NCBI RefSeq assembly: GCF_000238595.1
Contig: NZ_AGTS01000105.1
Coordinates: 50,664 to 114,663, forward strand
DNA: 64,000 nucleotides
Direction: 5' to 3'
From: Acidovorax sp. NO-1
GTDB lineage: Bacteria; Pseudomonadota; Gammaproteobacteria; Burkholderiales; Burkholderiaceae_C
How positions within the stretch are numbered: the first letter of the stretch is position 1; every line of letters begins with the position of its first letter. Shown here piece after piece: positions 46,103-54,285 of the stretch. The position numbers and the translations under genes are program-made. The notes below the pieces were generated by a model. The model saw nothing but the letters and a program-made list of their open reading frames with translations, was not told the DNA's origin and did no database searches.

Positions 46103-46672
46103 TTGCCCTTTCGTTTTTCTTTCCGCCGCTTCTCATCCCCTGCTGGCGCCGCCGTGGGGGCCCTGGCCCTGGCGCTGCTGACGGGCTGCGTGGCCTCCAC
46201 ACCCAAGACCTTTGGCGTGCAGGAGAACTTTGGTTCGGTGGCAACGCATTCGCGCCTGTTTGATGCCACGCCGCAGCAGACCTGTGAGGCGGCGCGCCGC
46301 GCGCTGCTGAGCCAGGGCTACGTGATCGCCACCCAGCAGCCCGAGCTGATCCAGGGCACCAAGAGTTTTCAGCCCGAGCCCGAGTCGCACCTGCAGATGG
46401 TGGTGCGGGTGGTGTGTGTGCCGGAGGCTGACGAGGGCAAGGTGAGCCTGGGTTTTGTGACGGCGCTGCAGGATACCTATGCGCTGCGCAAGACCAACAA
46501 TTCCGCCAGTGTGGGCGTGGGGGCGATTGGCTCGGTGTCATTGCCGGTGTCTGCCAGCAGCGAGTCGATGGTCAAGGTGGGCAGCGAGACCATTTCCAAG
46601 GACGCGTTCTACGAGAGTTTTTTCGACCTGGTCAAACGCTTCCTTCTGGCCAGCCAGGCCCCAACCGATTGA
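46103..46672 (+). CDS. DUF2242 family lipoprotein
   Basis: 189-aa predicted lipoprotein: a basic start (PFRFSFRRF), a hydrophobic core and lipobox LLTGC. The body contains DATPQQTCEAARRALLSQGYVI and EPESHLQMVVRVVCV, which I match to DUF2242; function unknown. The start is decided by the ribosome-binding site: an AGGAG (46089-46093) lies 9 nt before TTG at 46103. The upstream ATG triplet at 46073-46081 has none. It is convergent with catA across a strong hairpin. Confidence 0.75.
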   Translation: MPFRFSFRRFSSPAGAAVGALALALLTGCVASTPKTFGVQENFGSVATHSRLFDATPQQTCEAARRALLSQGYVIATQQPELIQGTKSFQPEPESHLQMVVRVVCVPEADEGKVSLGFVTALQDTYALRKTNNSASVGVGAIGSVSLPVSASSESMVKVGSETISKDAFYESFFDLVKRFLLASQAPTD

Positions 46673-46697
46673 CCTGACAGCGCCTGCAAACCACCAA

Positions 46698-46736
46698 GCG
46701 CAGCGGCCGCGCCACAGGGTGGGGCGGCCGCTGCGC
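46698..46736. terminator. 13-bp perfect hairpin between DUF2242 gene and catA
   Basis: GCGCAGCGGCCGC (46698-46710) and its exact complement GCGGCCGCTGCGC (46724-46736) enclose a 13-nt loop between two convergent stop codons. There is no T-run, so it is a stability element or factor-assisted bidirectional terminator rather than a classic intrinsic one. Confidence 0.6.
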
Positions 46737-46756
46737 GGCAGGGCTGGGGCAGGAAA

Positions 46757-47680
46757 TCAGCCAGCGGCGGGCGCCACGCGCTCCATGCGCGTCAGCGGCA
46801 GGGCTTCGTCGGCATTGGCCGCCTTTTGCAGCACGAAGTTGAACTTCGAGCGCGTGAAGGGCGCCGCAATACCCAGCGACTCGTAGCCTGCAGCCGGCAC
46901 GTTTTTCTCCAGCGCAACGATCAGCCCGTCGCGTGTGGCAAACGCAAAGTCGTCGTCGATGAAGCTGTCGCCGGGCACGTTGATCTGCGTGGTCAGTGTG
47001 CGCATGCCGGGTGCCACCACCAGGAAGTGGATGTGCGCAGGGCGGTTGCCATGGCGGCCCAGTGCTTCAAAGAGCTCCGAGGTCGGGCTGTTGGGCGGAA
47101 TGGCGTAGCCCGGTGGCAGGAAGGTGCGAAACCGGTACTGGCCCTGGGCGTCGGTTTCGATGCGGCGGCGCAGCTCGTAGGGCTTCATGCCGGGGAAGAA
47201 GTGCGAGTACCCGCCCTGTTCGTTGGCGTGCCACACGTCCACCGAGGCATGCGCCACGGGATTGCCGTCAAGGTCCAGCACCTGGCCTTCCATGACGAAC
47301 ACCTCGCCCTTGGGCTCGCCCTCGTCCAGGCGCGTTTCCACCTTGGACACGGGAGCCCCCGCCACAAACAGCGGGCCCTCGATGGCGCGCGGCGTGCCAC
47401 CCGTGCGGCCGGCCTTGGCGTCTGCCTCGTCGGCGCGGATGTCCAGCAGGCGGTCAAAACCCAGGCCGGCGGTGATCAGGCCCGTCTGGCCCGTGGCGCC
47501 CAGGCGTGTGAGCCAGCCGGTGGCGGCCCAGAACTCGTCTGCCGTCACGTCCAGTTCGTCGATGGTCTTGAACAGGTCGGTGACGATGCGCTGCGTGAGC
47601 TGGCGTACACGCGCATTGCCGGGAGCGATCTTCTTGGTGTTGACCAGCTCCAGCAGCTGGGCCTTGGTGAGTTCGGACAT
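46757..47680 (-). CDS. catA: Catechol 1,2-dioxygenase
   Basis: 307-aa intradiol ring-cleavage dioxygenase that converts catechol to cis,cis-muconate using non-heme Fe(III). The four ligands are visible: Tyr in EQGGYSHF, Tyr in PPGYAIP and the two His of RPAHIHFLV. The N-terminal helical dimerisation domain (TQRIVTDLFKTIDELDVTADEFW) is present. An AGGAGACCACC site precedes the ATG. It is the last gene of the catB-catC-Bug-catA run. Confidence 0.93.
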   Translation of the reverse strand: MSELTKAQLLELVNTKKIAPGNARVRQLTQRIVTDLFKTIDELDVTADEFWAATGWLTRLGATGQTGLITAGLGFDRLLDIRADEADAKAGRTGGTPRAIEGPLFVAGAPVSKVETRLDEGEPKGEVFVMEGQVLDLDGNPVAHASVDVWHANEQGGYSHFFPGMKPYELRRRIETDAQGQYRFRTFLPPGYAIPPNSPTSELFEALGRHGNRPAHIHFLVVAPGMRTLTTQINVPGDSFIDDDFAFATRDGLIVALEKNVPAAGYESLGIAAPFTRSKFNFVLQKAANADEALPLTRMERVAPAAG

Positions 47681-47724
47681 GGTGGTCTCCTCGTCGGATG
47701 AAGGGTGGGGCGAAAAACAGGGGG

Positions 47725-48705
47725 TCAGTCGAGCTTGATGCCGCGCTCGGTGATGAGCTTGGTCCAGCGCTCGGATTCGAGCGCCAGGTGCTTGGCCAGC
47801 TCGTCGGGGGTGGAGCCCACGGGCTCTGCGCCGATGGTGTCAAAGCGCTTGGCGACTTCGGGGTCCTTCATCGCGTCCAGCAGGGCCTTGTTGAGCTTGC
47901 TGACGATGGCCTTGGGCGTGGATGCCGGCATGAACACCGCAAACCAGGGCGACACCTCATAGCCGGGCACACCGGCCTCGGCCAGCGTGGGCACATCGGG
48001 CAGGGTGCTGGAGCGCTTGGCCGTGGTCACCCCCAGCGCGCGCAGCTTGCCCGACTGGATGTGCGGGCGCGCCGATGTGATGCTGTCAAACATGTAGTTG
48101 ACCTGGCCGCCGAGAAGATCGGACACCGCCGGGCCGCTGCCCTTGTAGGGGATGTGCAGCATGTCCACCTGCGCCAGCGAGGTGAACACCTCGCCCGCCA
48201 GGTGGATGGAGGTGCCGTTGCCTGCCGACGCATAGGTGAGCTTGCCCGGTGCCTTGCGCGCCGCGGCAATCACATCCTTGATGTTTTTGACATCGGGCTG
48301 GGTGGCGTTGGTCACCAGCACATTGGGCACCACGGCCAGCAGGCTGACGGGTGCGAAATCCTTGACCGGGTCGTAGTTGAGCTTGCTGTACAGCGGCTTG
48401 TTGGTGGCCATGCCGATGGACGTGATCATCATCGTGTAGCCATCGCCGGGCTGCTTGGCCACATAGTCCGCACCAATGTTGCCACCTGCACCCGGCCGGT
48501 TCTCGATCACGAAGGGCTGGCCCAGCGTCTTGCCGGCCTTTTCGCCCAGCGTACGCGCAATCGCGTCCATGGCGCCGCCGGGCGGGAAGGGCACGACCCA
48601 GCGGATCGGCTTGTTCGGCCAGTCGGTGGCGGCAGGCTGTGCGTGCGCAGCGAGGCCGAGGCCGGCCAGGGCCAACAGGGCCAGCAGATGGCGTTTGGAT
48701 GGCAT
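47725..48705 (-). CDS. Bug-family periplasmic solute-binding protein (TctC-like)
   Basis: 326-aa receptor with a signal peptide ending AAHAQPAAT. Bug landmarks are WPNKPIRWVVPFPPGGAMDAIAR, ENRPGAGGNIGADYVAK and LPDVPTLAEAGVPGYE. These receptors bind carboxylates and many are orphans without membrane partners nearby, as here. Its place between catC and catA suggests a ligand feeding the catechol pathway, such as benzoate, muconate or a related acid; that is inference. Confidence 0.9.
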   Translation of the reverse strand: MPSKRHLLALLALAGLGLAAHAQPAATDWPNKPIRWVVPFPPGGAMDAIARTLGEKAGKTLGQPFVIENRPGAGGNIGADYVAKQPGDGYTMMITSIGMATNKPLYSKLNYDPVKDFAPVSLLAVVPNVLVTNATQPDVKNIKDVIAAARKAPGKLTYASAGNGTSIHLAGEVFTSLAQVDMLHIPYKGSGPAVSDLLGGQVNYMFDSITSARPHIQSGKLRALGVTTAKRSSTLPDVPTLAEAGVPGYEVSPWFAVFMPASTPKAIVSKLNKALLDAMKDPEVAKRFDTIGAEPVGSTPDELAKHLALESERWTKLITERGIKLD

Positions 48706-48742
48706 GGTGTTTGTCTCGCGGGTTTTGTATTGGTGGGGTGGC

Positions 48743-49018
48743 TCAGATGGCCGAGGGGTGCTGCGCCAGCGGTGTGACGGAGATCATCATGAACGGGAAC
48801 AGCGGCAGGCCTTGCAGCAGCTGGTGCAGTTCGTCGTTGGATGCCACATCGAAGATGCTGTAGTTGGCGTATTCGCCCACCACGCGCCAGATGCTCTTCC
48901 AGCGGCCGTCGCGCTGCAGGTCCTGCGAATAGGCTTTCTCGCGGGCCTTGATCTCGTTGGCTTTCTCTACCGGGAAGTCGTGCGGGATGTTCACATCCAT
49001 ACGTACCAGAAACAGCAT
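48743..49018 (-). CDS. catC: Muconolactone delta-isomerase
   Basis: 91-aa small enzyme converting muconolactone to 3-oxoadipate enol-lactone. The sequence from MLFLVRMDVNIPHDFP through EKAYSQDLQRDGRWKSIWRVVG to LPLFPFMMISVTPLAQHPSA matches the family over its whole length. It starts 11 nt after catB with AGGAG upstream. Confidence 0.93.
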   Translation of the reverse strand: MLFLVRMDVNIPHDFPVEKANEIKAREKAYSQDLQRDGRWKSIWRVVGEYANYSIFDVASNDELHQLLQGLPLFPFMMISVTPLAQHPSAI

Positions 49019-49029
49019 CGGTGTTCTCC

Positions 49030-50214
49030 TTAAACAGGGGTGGGGGTGTGTGCGGCCATGTCCACATGCACGGCAGTGAGGCCCTGGCGGGCGCGGTCAA
49101 AGCGTTCAAGTTGCGCCAGCGAAACCTCGACGCCAAAGCCCGGGCCGTCGGGCAGCTGCAGCTCGAAATCGACGATGGGCATCTGGGATTCGACGATGTC
49201 GTCCACCAGCAGCTGCGGGCCGAACAGCTCGCAGCCATGGTGCTGGCTGCCCAGCGTGGCAAACACATGCGCCGATGCGGCGCTGCCCAGCGAGGTCTCC
49301 AGCATGGTGCCGCCGTACCAGCCGATGTCGGCAGCCTCTGCAATGGCGGCCACCTTGCGCGTGCGGATCAGGCCGCCATGCTTGGCCACCTTGAGCGAGA
49401 ACACATGGCTGGCCTTTTCGCGCGCCAGCATCATGGCGTCCTGCGGGGTGCAGACGGTTTCGTCGGCCATGATGAGCGCGCCATCGAGCGTGGCCGTGAG
49501 GTGCTTGAGGGCTTCGACGTTCCACTGCGCCACGGGCTGCTCGATCAGCGTCACACCGGCCTCCACCAGTTGGGGCAGGTAGCGGCGCGCGGTGTTGCCG
49601 TCCCAGGCCTGGTTCACATCCACCGTGAGCGTGGCCTGGCCTTGCAGGCCGCGCGCGATCTGCGTCACATGGGCCACATCGTCCTGCGGCGCGCGCGCGC
49701 CGATTTTCATCTTGAAGATGTGGTGGCGCTTTTGCGTGAGGCGCAGGTGGGCTTCCTGCAGGTCGCGATCGACATCGCCGCTGGCCAGCGTCCAGGCCAA
49801 GGGCAGGCTCTGGTGCACCTTGCCGCCCAGCAGTTGCCAGGCTGGCAGGCCCAGCGTGCGGGCTACCGCGTCGATCAGCGCCATCTCCACGGCGCTCTTG
49901 GCAAAGGCGTTGCCCTTGCAGGCCTTGTCCATGCGCGCCAGCGCGGCTTCAAAGCCGCCTGCGTCCTGGCCGACGAGGGCCGGGGCCAGGTAGTTTTGAA
50001 TGGCGTGCAGGATGCTCTCGGGCGACTCTTCGTTCCACGAGGGGCCGCCAATGGTGGCCGCCTCGCCAAAGCCGGTGGCGCCGTTTTTGAGCCACACCTG
50101 GACGATGACCGGGCTTTGGCGGCTGATGGAGCCGAACGAGAGTTTGTGCGGGCGGATCGTGGGGATGTCCAGGATCCGCGCCTGCATGCGTTCGACGGTG
50201 AAGCGGCTTTGCAT
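49030..50214 (-). CDS. catB: Muconate cycloisomerase
   Basis: 394-aa enolase-superfamily enzyme that lactonises cis,cis-muconate. The active-site KxK is in FKMKIG. Mg ligands are Asp in TVDVNQAWD, Glu in TLIEQPV and Asp in MADETVCT, and the opposite Lys is in SLKVAKHGG. It is the first gene of the cat operon, divergent from catR with 158 bp between them. MQSRFTV at 50214 or MQARILD ten codons later could be the start. Confidence 0.93.
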   Translation of the reverse strand: MQSRFTVERMQARILDIPTIRPHKLSFGSISRQSPVIVQVWLKNGATGFGEAATIGGPSWNEESPESILHAIQNYLAPALVGQDAGGFEAALARMDKACKGNAFAKSAVEMALIDAVARTLGLPAWQLLGGKVHQSLPLAWTLASGDVDRDLQEAHLRLTQKRHHIFKMKIGARAPQDDVAHVTQIARGLQGQATLTVDVNQAWDGNTARRYLPQLVEAGVTLIEQPVAQWNVEALKHLTATLDGALIMADETVCTPQDAMMLAREKASHVFSLKVAKHGGLIRTRKVAAIAEAADIGWYGGTMLETSLGSAASAHVFATLGSQHHGCELFGPQLLVDDIVESQMPIVDFELQLPDGPGFGVEVSLAQLERFDRARQGLTAVHVDMAAHTPTPV

Positions 50215-50314
50215 CGCTGTGTGCCTTTGTGGGTATCTGGAGCCGGAAATCAGGGTGGGCCCGCCGGTGGGGGCTGTTGAGTAGCAAGGTTAGATTCAAT
50301 CCCCATGACGTTCC

Positions 50315-50352
50315 AATGATTTATTTGCAACTTATCATTCGATGGAATCGAA
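50315..50352. promoter_or_regulatory. Candidate CatR operator in the catB-catR intergenic region
   Basis: Two overlapping symmetric elements: AATGAT/ATCATT (50315-50320 and 50334-50339, 13-nt spacer) and TTCGAT-GGA-ATCGAA (50338-50352). The second contains a T-N11-A spacing as in LysR-type sites. Position between divergent catB and catR fits inducer-responsive control. Confidence 0.5.
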
Positions 50353-50372
50353 CGATCAAGGAGCATGCCGCC

Positions 50373-51245
50373 ATGGAAATCCGTCAGCTTCGATACTTTC
50401 TGGACATCGCCGAAACCGAGCACCTCACGCAGTCGGCGCAGAACCTGTTTGTCACGCAGTCCACGCTGTCGCACGGCCTGCGGCAGCTGGAGGAAGAGCT
50501 GGGTGTGCAGCTGTTTGTGCGGCTGGGGCGGGGGCTCAGGCTGTCGCAGGCGGGGATGGAGTTTCGCGCCTACGCCTCGCGCGCCCTGCAGGAGGTCGAG
50601 GCCGGCCGCATGGCGCTGGCCGACCTCACGGGCCTGCGCTCCGGCACGCTCACGGTGGGCGTGATCCCCACGTTCCTCGATACGCTGGTGCCCTCGGCAG
50701 TGGCCGCCTTTCACCGCAAGTACCCGGGCGTGAACGTAGTGGTGCGCAACCTGCTTGCCGGCCCGGTGGAGGAGCAACTGGTGGCAGGTCAGATTGACGT
50801 GGGGATTTCCTTTCATCCCACCGAACGCCAGGAGATCGAGAACGAGCACCTGTTTTCCGAGCGCATGCAACTGGTGGTGCAGCGGGGGCACCCGCTGGCC
50901 CGGCGGCGCAGCATGGCACTGCAGGCCTTGTCCACTGTGCCCCTGGCCATGTTGCCGCGCGCATTTGCCACCCGCCGCCTGATCGACGACGCCTTGCGCG
51001 ATGCCGGGGTGGTGCCCTCGGTGCGGGTGGAGATGGAGTCGGTCGAGGCGCTCATCGACGCCTGCCGGTGGGGCGACCTCGCCAGCATCGTGCCCGAGCG
51101 GGCTGCGCGGCGCGCCGCCGATCTGCAGGTGATCGGCCTGCACTCGCAGCAGATCGTGCGGCAGGCCGGCATCTTGTGGCGCCGGGGGGCATCGCGCAGC
51201 ACGGCAGCGCTGGAGTTTGCCGCGCTGCTCAAGACCAAGGTCTGA
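50373..51245 (+). CDS. catR: LysR-type regulator of the cat operon (CatR/BenM-like)
   Basis: 290-aa LysR-type regulator. The N-terminal winged helix-turn-helix is MEIRQLRYFLDIAETEHLTQSAQNLFVTQSTLSHGLRQLE-like; the C-terminal part is a periplasmic-binding-protein-type inducer domain. Homologues respond to cis,cis-muconate. An AAGGAG site lies 9 nt before the ATG. Divergence from catB over a palindromic region supports the role; the exact inducer is inferred. Confidence 0.85.
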   Translation: MEIRQLRYFLDIAETEHLTQSAQNLFVTQSTLSHGLRQLEEELGVQLFVRLGRGLRLSQAGMEFRAYASRALQEVEAGRMALADLTGLRSGTLTVGVIPTFLDTLVPSAVAAFHRKYPGVNVVVRNLLAGPVEEQLVAGQIDVGISFHPTERQEIENEHLFSERMQLVVQRGHPLARRRSMALQALSTVPLAMLPRAFATRRLIDDALRDAGVVPSVRVEMESVEALIDACRWGDLASIVPERAARRAADLQVIGLHSQQIVRQAGILWRRGASRSTAALEFAALLKTKV

Positions 51246-51267
51246 GCGTCTGAGCGCTTGCCAGCCC

Positions 51268-52035
51268 TCAGAGCTGGCGGATGAAGCCGTGCACCAGCGC
51301 GGCAAATTCAGCCGGTTGCTCCACCGCGCTCAGGTGGGCTGCGGGCAGGCTTTGCAGCTGGGCGCCGGCAATGCCTTGGGCGATGGCCTCGGACATGGCC
51401 GGTGGCGTGGCCTCGTCGCGCGACCCCGCAATCACCAGCGTGGGGCAGGTGATGCGGCGGTTGCCTGCGTCCAGCGCAATGGCGGCCACCGCGGCGCAGG
51501 CCTGCACGTAGGGCGCCGCTGCCGTGCCCACCAGCACGGCGCGCAGCGCGGCGACCAGCACACTGCCCTGCGCGTCTGCCCTGAACTCGGGCGTGAACCA
51601 GCGCTGCAGCGCGCCATCGGCGATGGCTTCCATGCCCTGGGCGCGCACCGTGTCGATGCGGGTCTGCCAGCCCGCGCGGGCCGCGTCGTCATAGTGGCTG
51701 GCAGAGTTGGCCACCGTGATGCTGCGCACCACATCGGGATGGCGGGCGGCCAGGGCCTGGGCGGCCATGCCGCCCATCGAAAGCCCCACAAAGTGCACCG
51801 GCCCCTGCGCCTGCTGGCGGATGAGCGCGGCTGCGTCGTCGGCCAGATCGTCCATGCTGAAGGGGCTGGTCAGGGCGGGTGAGCGGCCATGGCCGCGCGC
51901 GTCGTAGCGCAGCACGGTATAGCGGTCCTGCAGCGCGGCTGCCACGCCATCCCACATCTGCAGGTCGCAGCCCAGCGCGTGGCTCAGCACGATGACGGGG
52001 CCTTGGCCTTGCTGCACAAAGTGAAGGGATGACAT
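51268..52035 (-). CDS. pcaD: 3-oxoadipate enol-lactonase-like alpha/beta hydrolase
   Basis: 255-aa alpha/beta hydrolase with the nucleophile elbow GLSMGG, RYDARGHGRS in the N-terminal half, an AGSRDEATPP loop with the likely Asp, and a later His in PAAHLSAVE. This pattern and length fit PcaD/CatD, which hydrolyses the enol-lactone made by CatC. Position beside catR, convergent with it and outside the cat operon, supports the call. Another esterase specificity is possible. Confidence 0.82.
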   Translation of the reverse strand: MSSLHFVQQGQGPVIVLSHALGCDLQMWDGVAAALQDRYTVLRYDARGHGRSPALTSPFSMDDLADDAAALIRQQAQGPVHFVGLSMGGMAAQALAARHPDVVRSITVANSASHYDDAARAGWQTRIDTVRAQGMEAIADGALQRWFTPEFRADAQGSVLVAALRAVLVGTAAAPYVQACAAVAAIALDAGNRRITCPTLVIAGSRDEATPPAMSEAIAQGIAGAQLQSLPAAHLSAVEQPAEFAALVHGFIRQL

Positions 52036-52125
52036 GGCTCGGCCTTTCTGTTGGGGTGAAAAGGCCGGTATTGTGCCCACGCGGCGCAGCCGGGTGCTGC
52101 GAGGTGTCTTTGCGGCGCCGTGCGA

Positions 52126-52677
52126 TCAGGCTGTGGGTGCGACGGGGCTCCACTGCCCCGGCGCCAGCCCCTGCAGCGAATACGGCCCCACGGCCGCGCG
52201 GATGAGCCGCAGTGTGGGGTGGCCCACGGCGGCCGTCATGCGGCGCACCTGGCGGTTGCGGCCTTCGCGGATGACCAGCTCGATCCAGGCAGTGGGGATG
52301 GCCTTGCGTTCGCGGATAGGCGGGGTGCGTTCCCACACCGCAGGGGCGGGCTCCAGCAGCCGGGCACGGGCCGGCAGGGTGGGGCCGTCGTTCAGCACCA
52401 CGCCGCTGCGCAGCGCCGCCAGCGCAGCTTCATCCGGGATGCCCTCCACCTGCACCCAGTAGGTTTTCTCCATCTTGAAGCGCGGGTCGGCGATGCGCGC
52501 CTGCAGCGGGCCGTCGCTGGTCAGCAGCAGCAGGCCCTCGCTGTCGGCATCCAGCCGCCCTGCCACATACACACCGGGCAGGTCGATGTAGTCCTTCAGG
52601 CCCTGCCATTTGCCTTCGGCGGTGAACTGGCTGAGCACGCCGTAGGGCTTGTTGAAACGGATCAGGCGGGGCGTCAT
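52126..52677 (-). CDS. rluE: RluE-like rRNA pseudouridine synthase
   Basis: 183-aa RsuA-family pseudouridine synthase lacking an S4 domain, as in RluE, which acts on 23S rRNA. The catalytic Asp lies in [29 protein letters not shown] near the start and [23 protein letters not shown] near the end are typical. The start [11 protein letters not shown] is chosen over a longer frame because the family begins here. Confidence 0.85.
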   Translation of the reverse strand: MTPRLIRFNKPYGVLSQFTAEGKWQGLKDYIDLPGVYVAGRLDADSEGLLLLTSDGPLQARIADPRFKMEKTYWVQVEGIPDEAALAALRSGVVLNDGPTLPARARLLEPAPAVWERTPPIRERKAIPTAWIELVIREGRNRQVRRMTAAVGHPTLRLIRAAVGPYSLQGLAPGQWSPVAPTA

Positions 52678-52790
52678 GAAAGCGGGCGTTGCGGTGGTCT
52701 GGCGAGCATAGCCGCAGCGTGCAGGGCGGCGTCTGACGGCGGGTTCAGCGTCTGGCTGAGCAGGCAGGCCACGCATTCATTATAAAATCG

Positions 52791-52826
52791 GGCTCCAGCG
52801 CAATACCAGCTTGCGCGGGCAGCTAT
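52791..52826 (+). repeat. Family A hairpin repeat, copy 8 (compensated stem)
   Basis: GGCTCCAGCGCAATACCAGCTTGCGCGGGCAGCTAT. The inner stem is GCGCAA/TTGCGC instead of GCGCTT/AAGCGC: both arms changed together, so pairing is preserved. It lies between divergent rluE and gltS. Confidence 0.85.
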
Positions 52827-52897
52827 ATAAACAATAGCTTTTTCATCGGGGCAAGTGTTGCCTGATCCTCTCAACAAGGCCTCAAGGAGACACCGCC

Positions 52898-54121
52898 ATG
52901 GTCACCATCGAACTCGACATTGCGCAGACCATCGGCATCGCCGCTGTCTTGCTGGTGGTGGGTGAAGCCATCAAAAAGCGCGTGGGCGTGCTGTCGCGCT
53001 ATTTCATCCCGGGGCCCATCATTGGTGGGCTGGTGTTCTCGCTCATCGCGCTGTTCGGGCACCAGGCGGGGCTGTTTGCCTTCAGTTTTTACGACAACAT
53101 GCGCGCGTTCCTGCTGCTGGTGTTTTTCACCACCATCGGCTTTTCCGCCAGTTTCGAGCTGCTCAAGAAAGGCGGCGTTGGCGTGGCGCTGTTTCTGGCA
53201 GCCGCTGTGGGCCTGGTGGTGCTGCAGAACCTGCTGGGCGCGGGGCTCGCCACGGTGCTGGGCGTTCACCCGCTGATCGGTGTGGCGGCGGGCTCGGTCT
53301 CGCTCACGGGCGGCCATGGCACGTCGGCCGCCTTCGGGCCGCTGATGGAGCAGGCGGGGGCGGCAGGCGCGTTGCCAGCGGCCATTGCCGCTGCCACCTA
53401 TGGGCTGGTGGCCGGCTGCGTGATTGGCGGCCCGCTGGGCACCCTGCTGATGCGTCGCCACGGGCTGTATGCGCCGGGGGTGGACGGTGTAAAACAGACC
53501 GCCGTGGGCACCGGCGCCCTCGCCGCGCCGATGCCCAGCACGGCGCCCCTTGCCCGGGCGGGCAGCAACGACACGGTGATGTACGCCAGCATCCTGATTG
53601 CCGTGTCGATTGGCGCGGGCACGGTGCTGGTCAACTGGCTCAAGGGGCTGGGCATCACGCTGCCGTCGTACCTGGGGCCCATGCTGGTGGCGGCGCTGGT
53701 GCGCAACATCATCGACTGGCGCAACGGCGCGCTGCCCTTGCGCCAGTTCGAGGTGGTGGGCAATGTGTCGCTGGCGTTCTTTCTGGCAATGGCGCTGATG
53801 TCGATGAAGCTGTGGGAGCTGGCCGAGGTGGCCGGGCCGCTGCTGGTCATCCTGGTGGCGCAGACGGTGCTGATGTTCGGGTTCGCGTATTTCGTGACCT
53901 TCCGCCTCATGGGGCGCGACTATGACGCGGCCGTCATCGCTGCGGGCCACTGCGGCTTTGGCATGGGCGCCACGCCCAACGCCATGGCCAACATGCAGGC
54001 CTTCACCGCCGTCAATGGCCCGTCGGTAAAGGCGTTTTTCGTGATCCCGCTGGTGGGTTCGCTGTTCATCGACTTCTTCAACGCCGTGACCATCACCGGG
54101 TTCGTCAACTACCTGAAGTAA
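52898..54121 (+). CDS. gltS: Sodium/glutamate symporter
   Basis: 407-aa inner-membrane Na+-coupled glutamate carrier. Features include the conserved GGHGTSAAFG loop, its counterpart GHCGFGMGATPNAMANM in the second half, and about ten hydrophobic segments. The ATG follows AAGGAGACACC. It is monocistronic. Size and both re-entrant-loop motifs fit GltS. Confidence 0.92.
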   Translation: MVTIELDIAQTIGIAAVLLVVGEAIKKRVGVLSRYFIPGPIIGGLVFSLIALFGHQAGLFAFSFYDNMRAFLLLVFFTTIGFSASFELLKKGGVGVALFLAAAVGLVVLQNLLGAGLATVLGVHPLIGVAAGSVSLTGGHGTSAAFGPLMEQAGAAGALPAAIAAATYGLVAGCVIGGPLGTLLMRRHGLYAPGVDGVKQTAVGTGALAAPMPSTAPLARAGSNDTVMYASILIAVSIGAGTVLVNWLKGLGITLPSYLGPMLVAALVRNIIDWRNGALPLRQFEVVGNVSLAFFLAMALMSMKLWELAEVAGPLLVILVAQTVLMFGFAYFVTFRLMGRDYDAAVIAAGHCGFGMGATPNAMANMQAFTAVNGPSVKAFFVIPLVGSLFIDFFNAVTITGFVNYLK

Positions 54122-54216
54122 CGCGCCGACGCTTGGCAAGGCTCACCGCGTTGCGATGGCGCAGTGCGGTGCTTCAAACCGAGAGCCGGAATAGTGCGCG
54201 GCGCCAGCGAGTGACG

Positions 54217-54285
54217 CCGAGCAAGGCCCGCCCCGCAGTGAGGGCGTCGTCCCCCTTGGGGGAAGACGCGCAGCGGCTCAGGGGG
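54217..54285 (-). repeat. Family B stop-adjacent repeat, copy 4
   Basis: Read on the minus strand it begins CCCCCTGAGCCGCTGCGCG directly after the peptidase stop codon, then runs through CCCCCAAGGGGG and a GGGCGGGCCTTGCTCGGCG end. It sits in the 164-nt gap after gltS. Confidence 0.8.
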
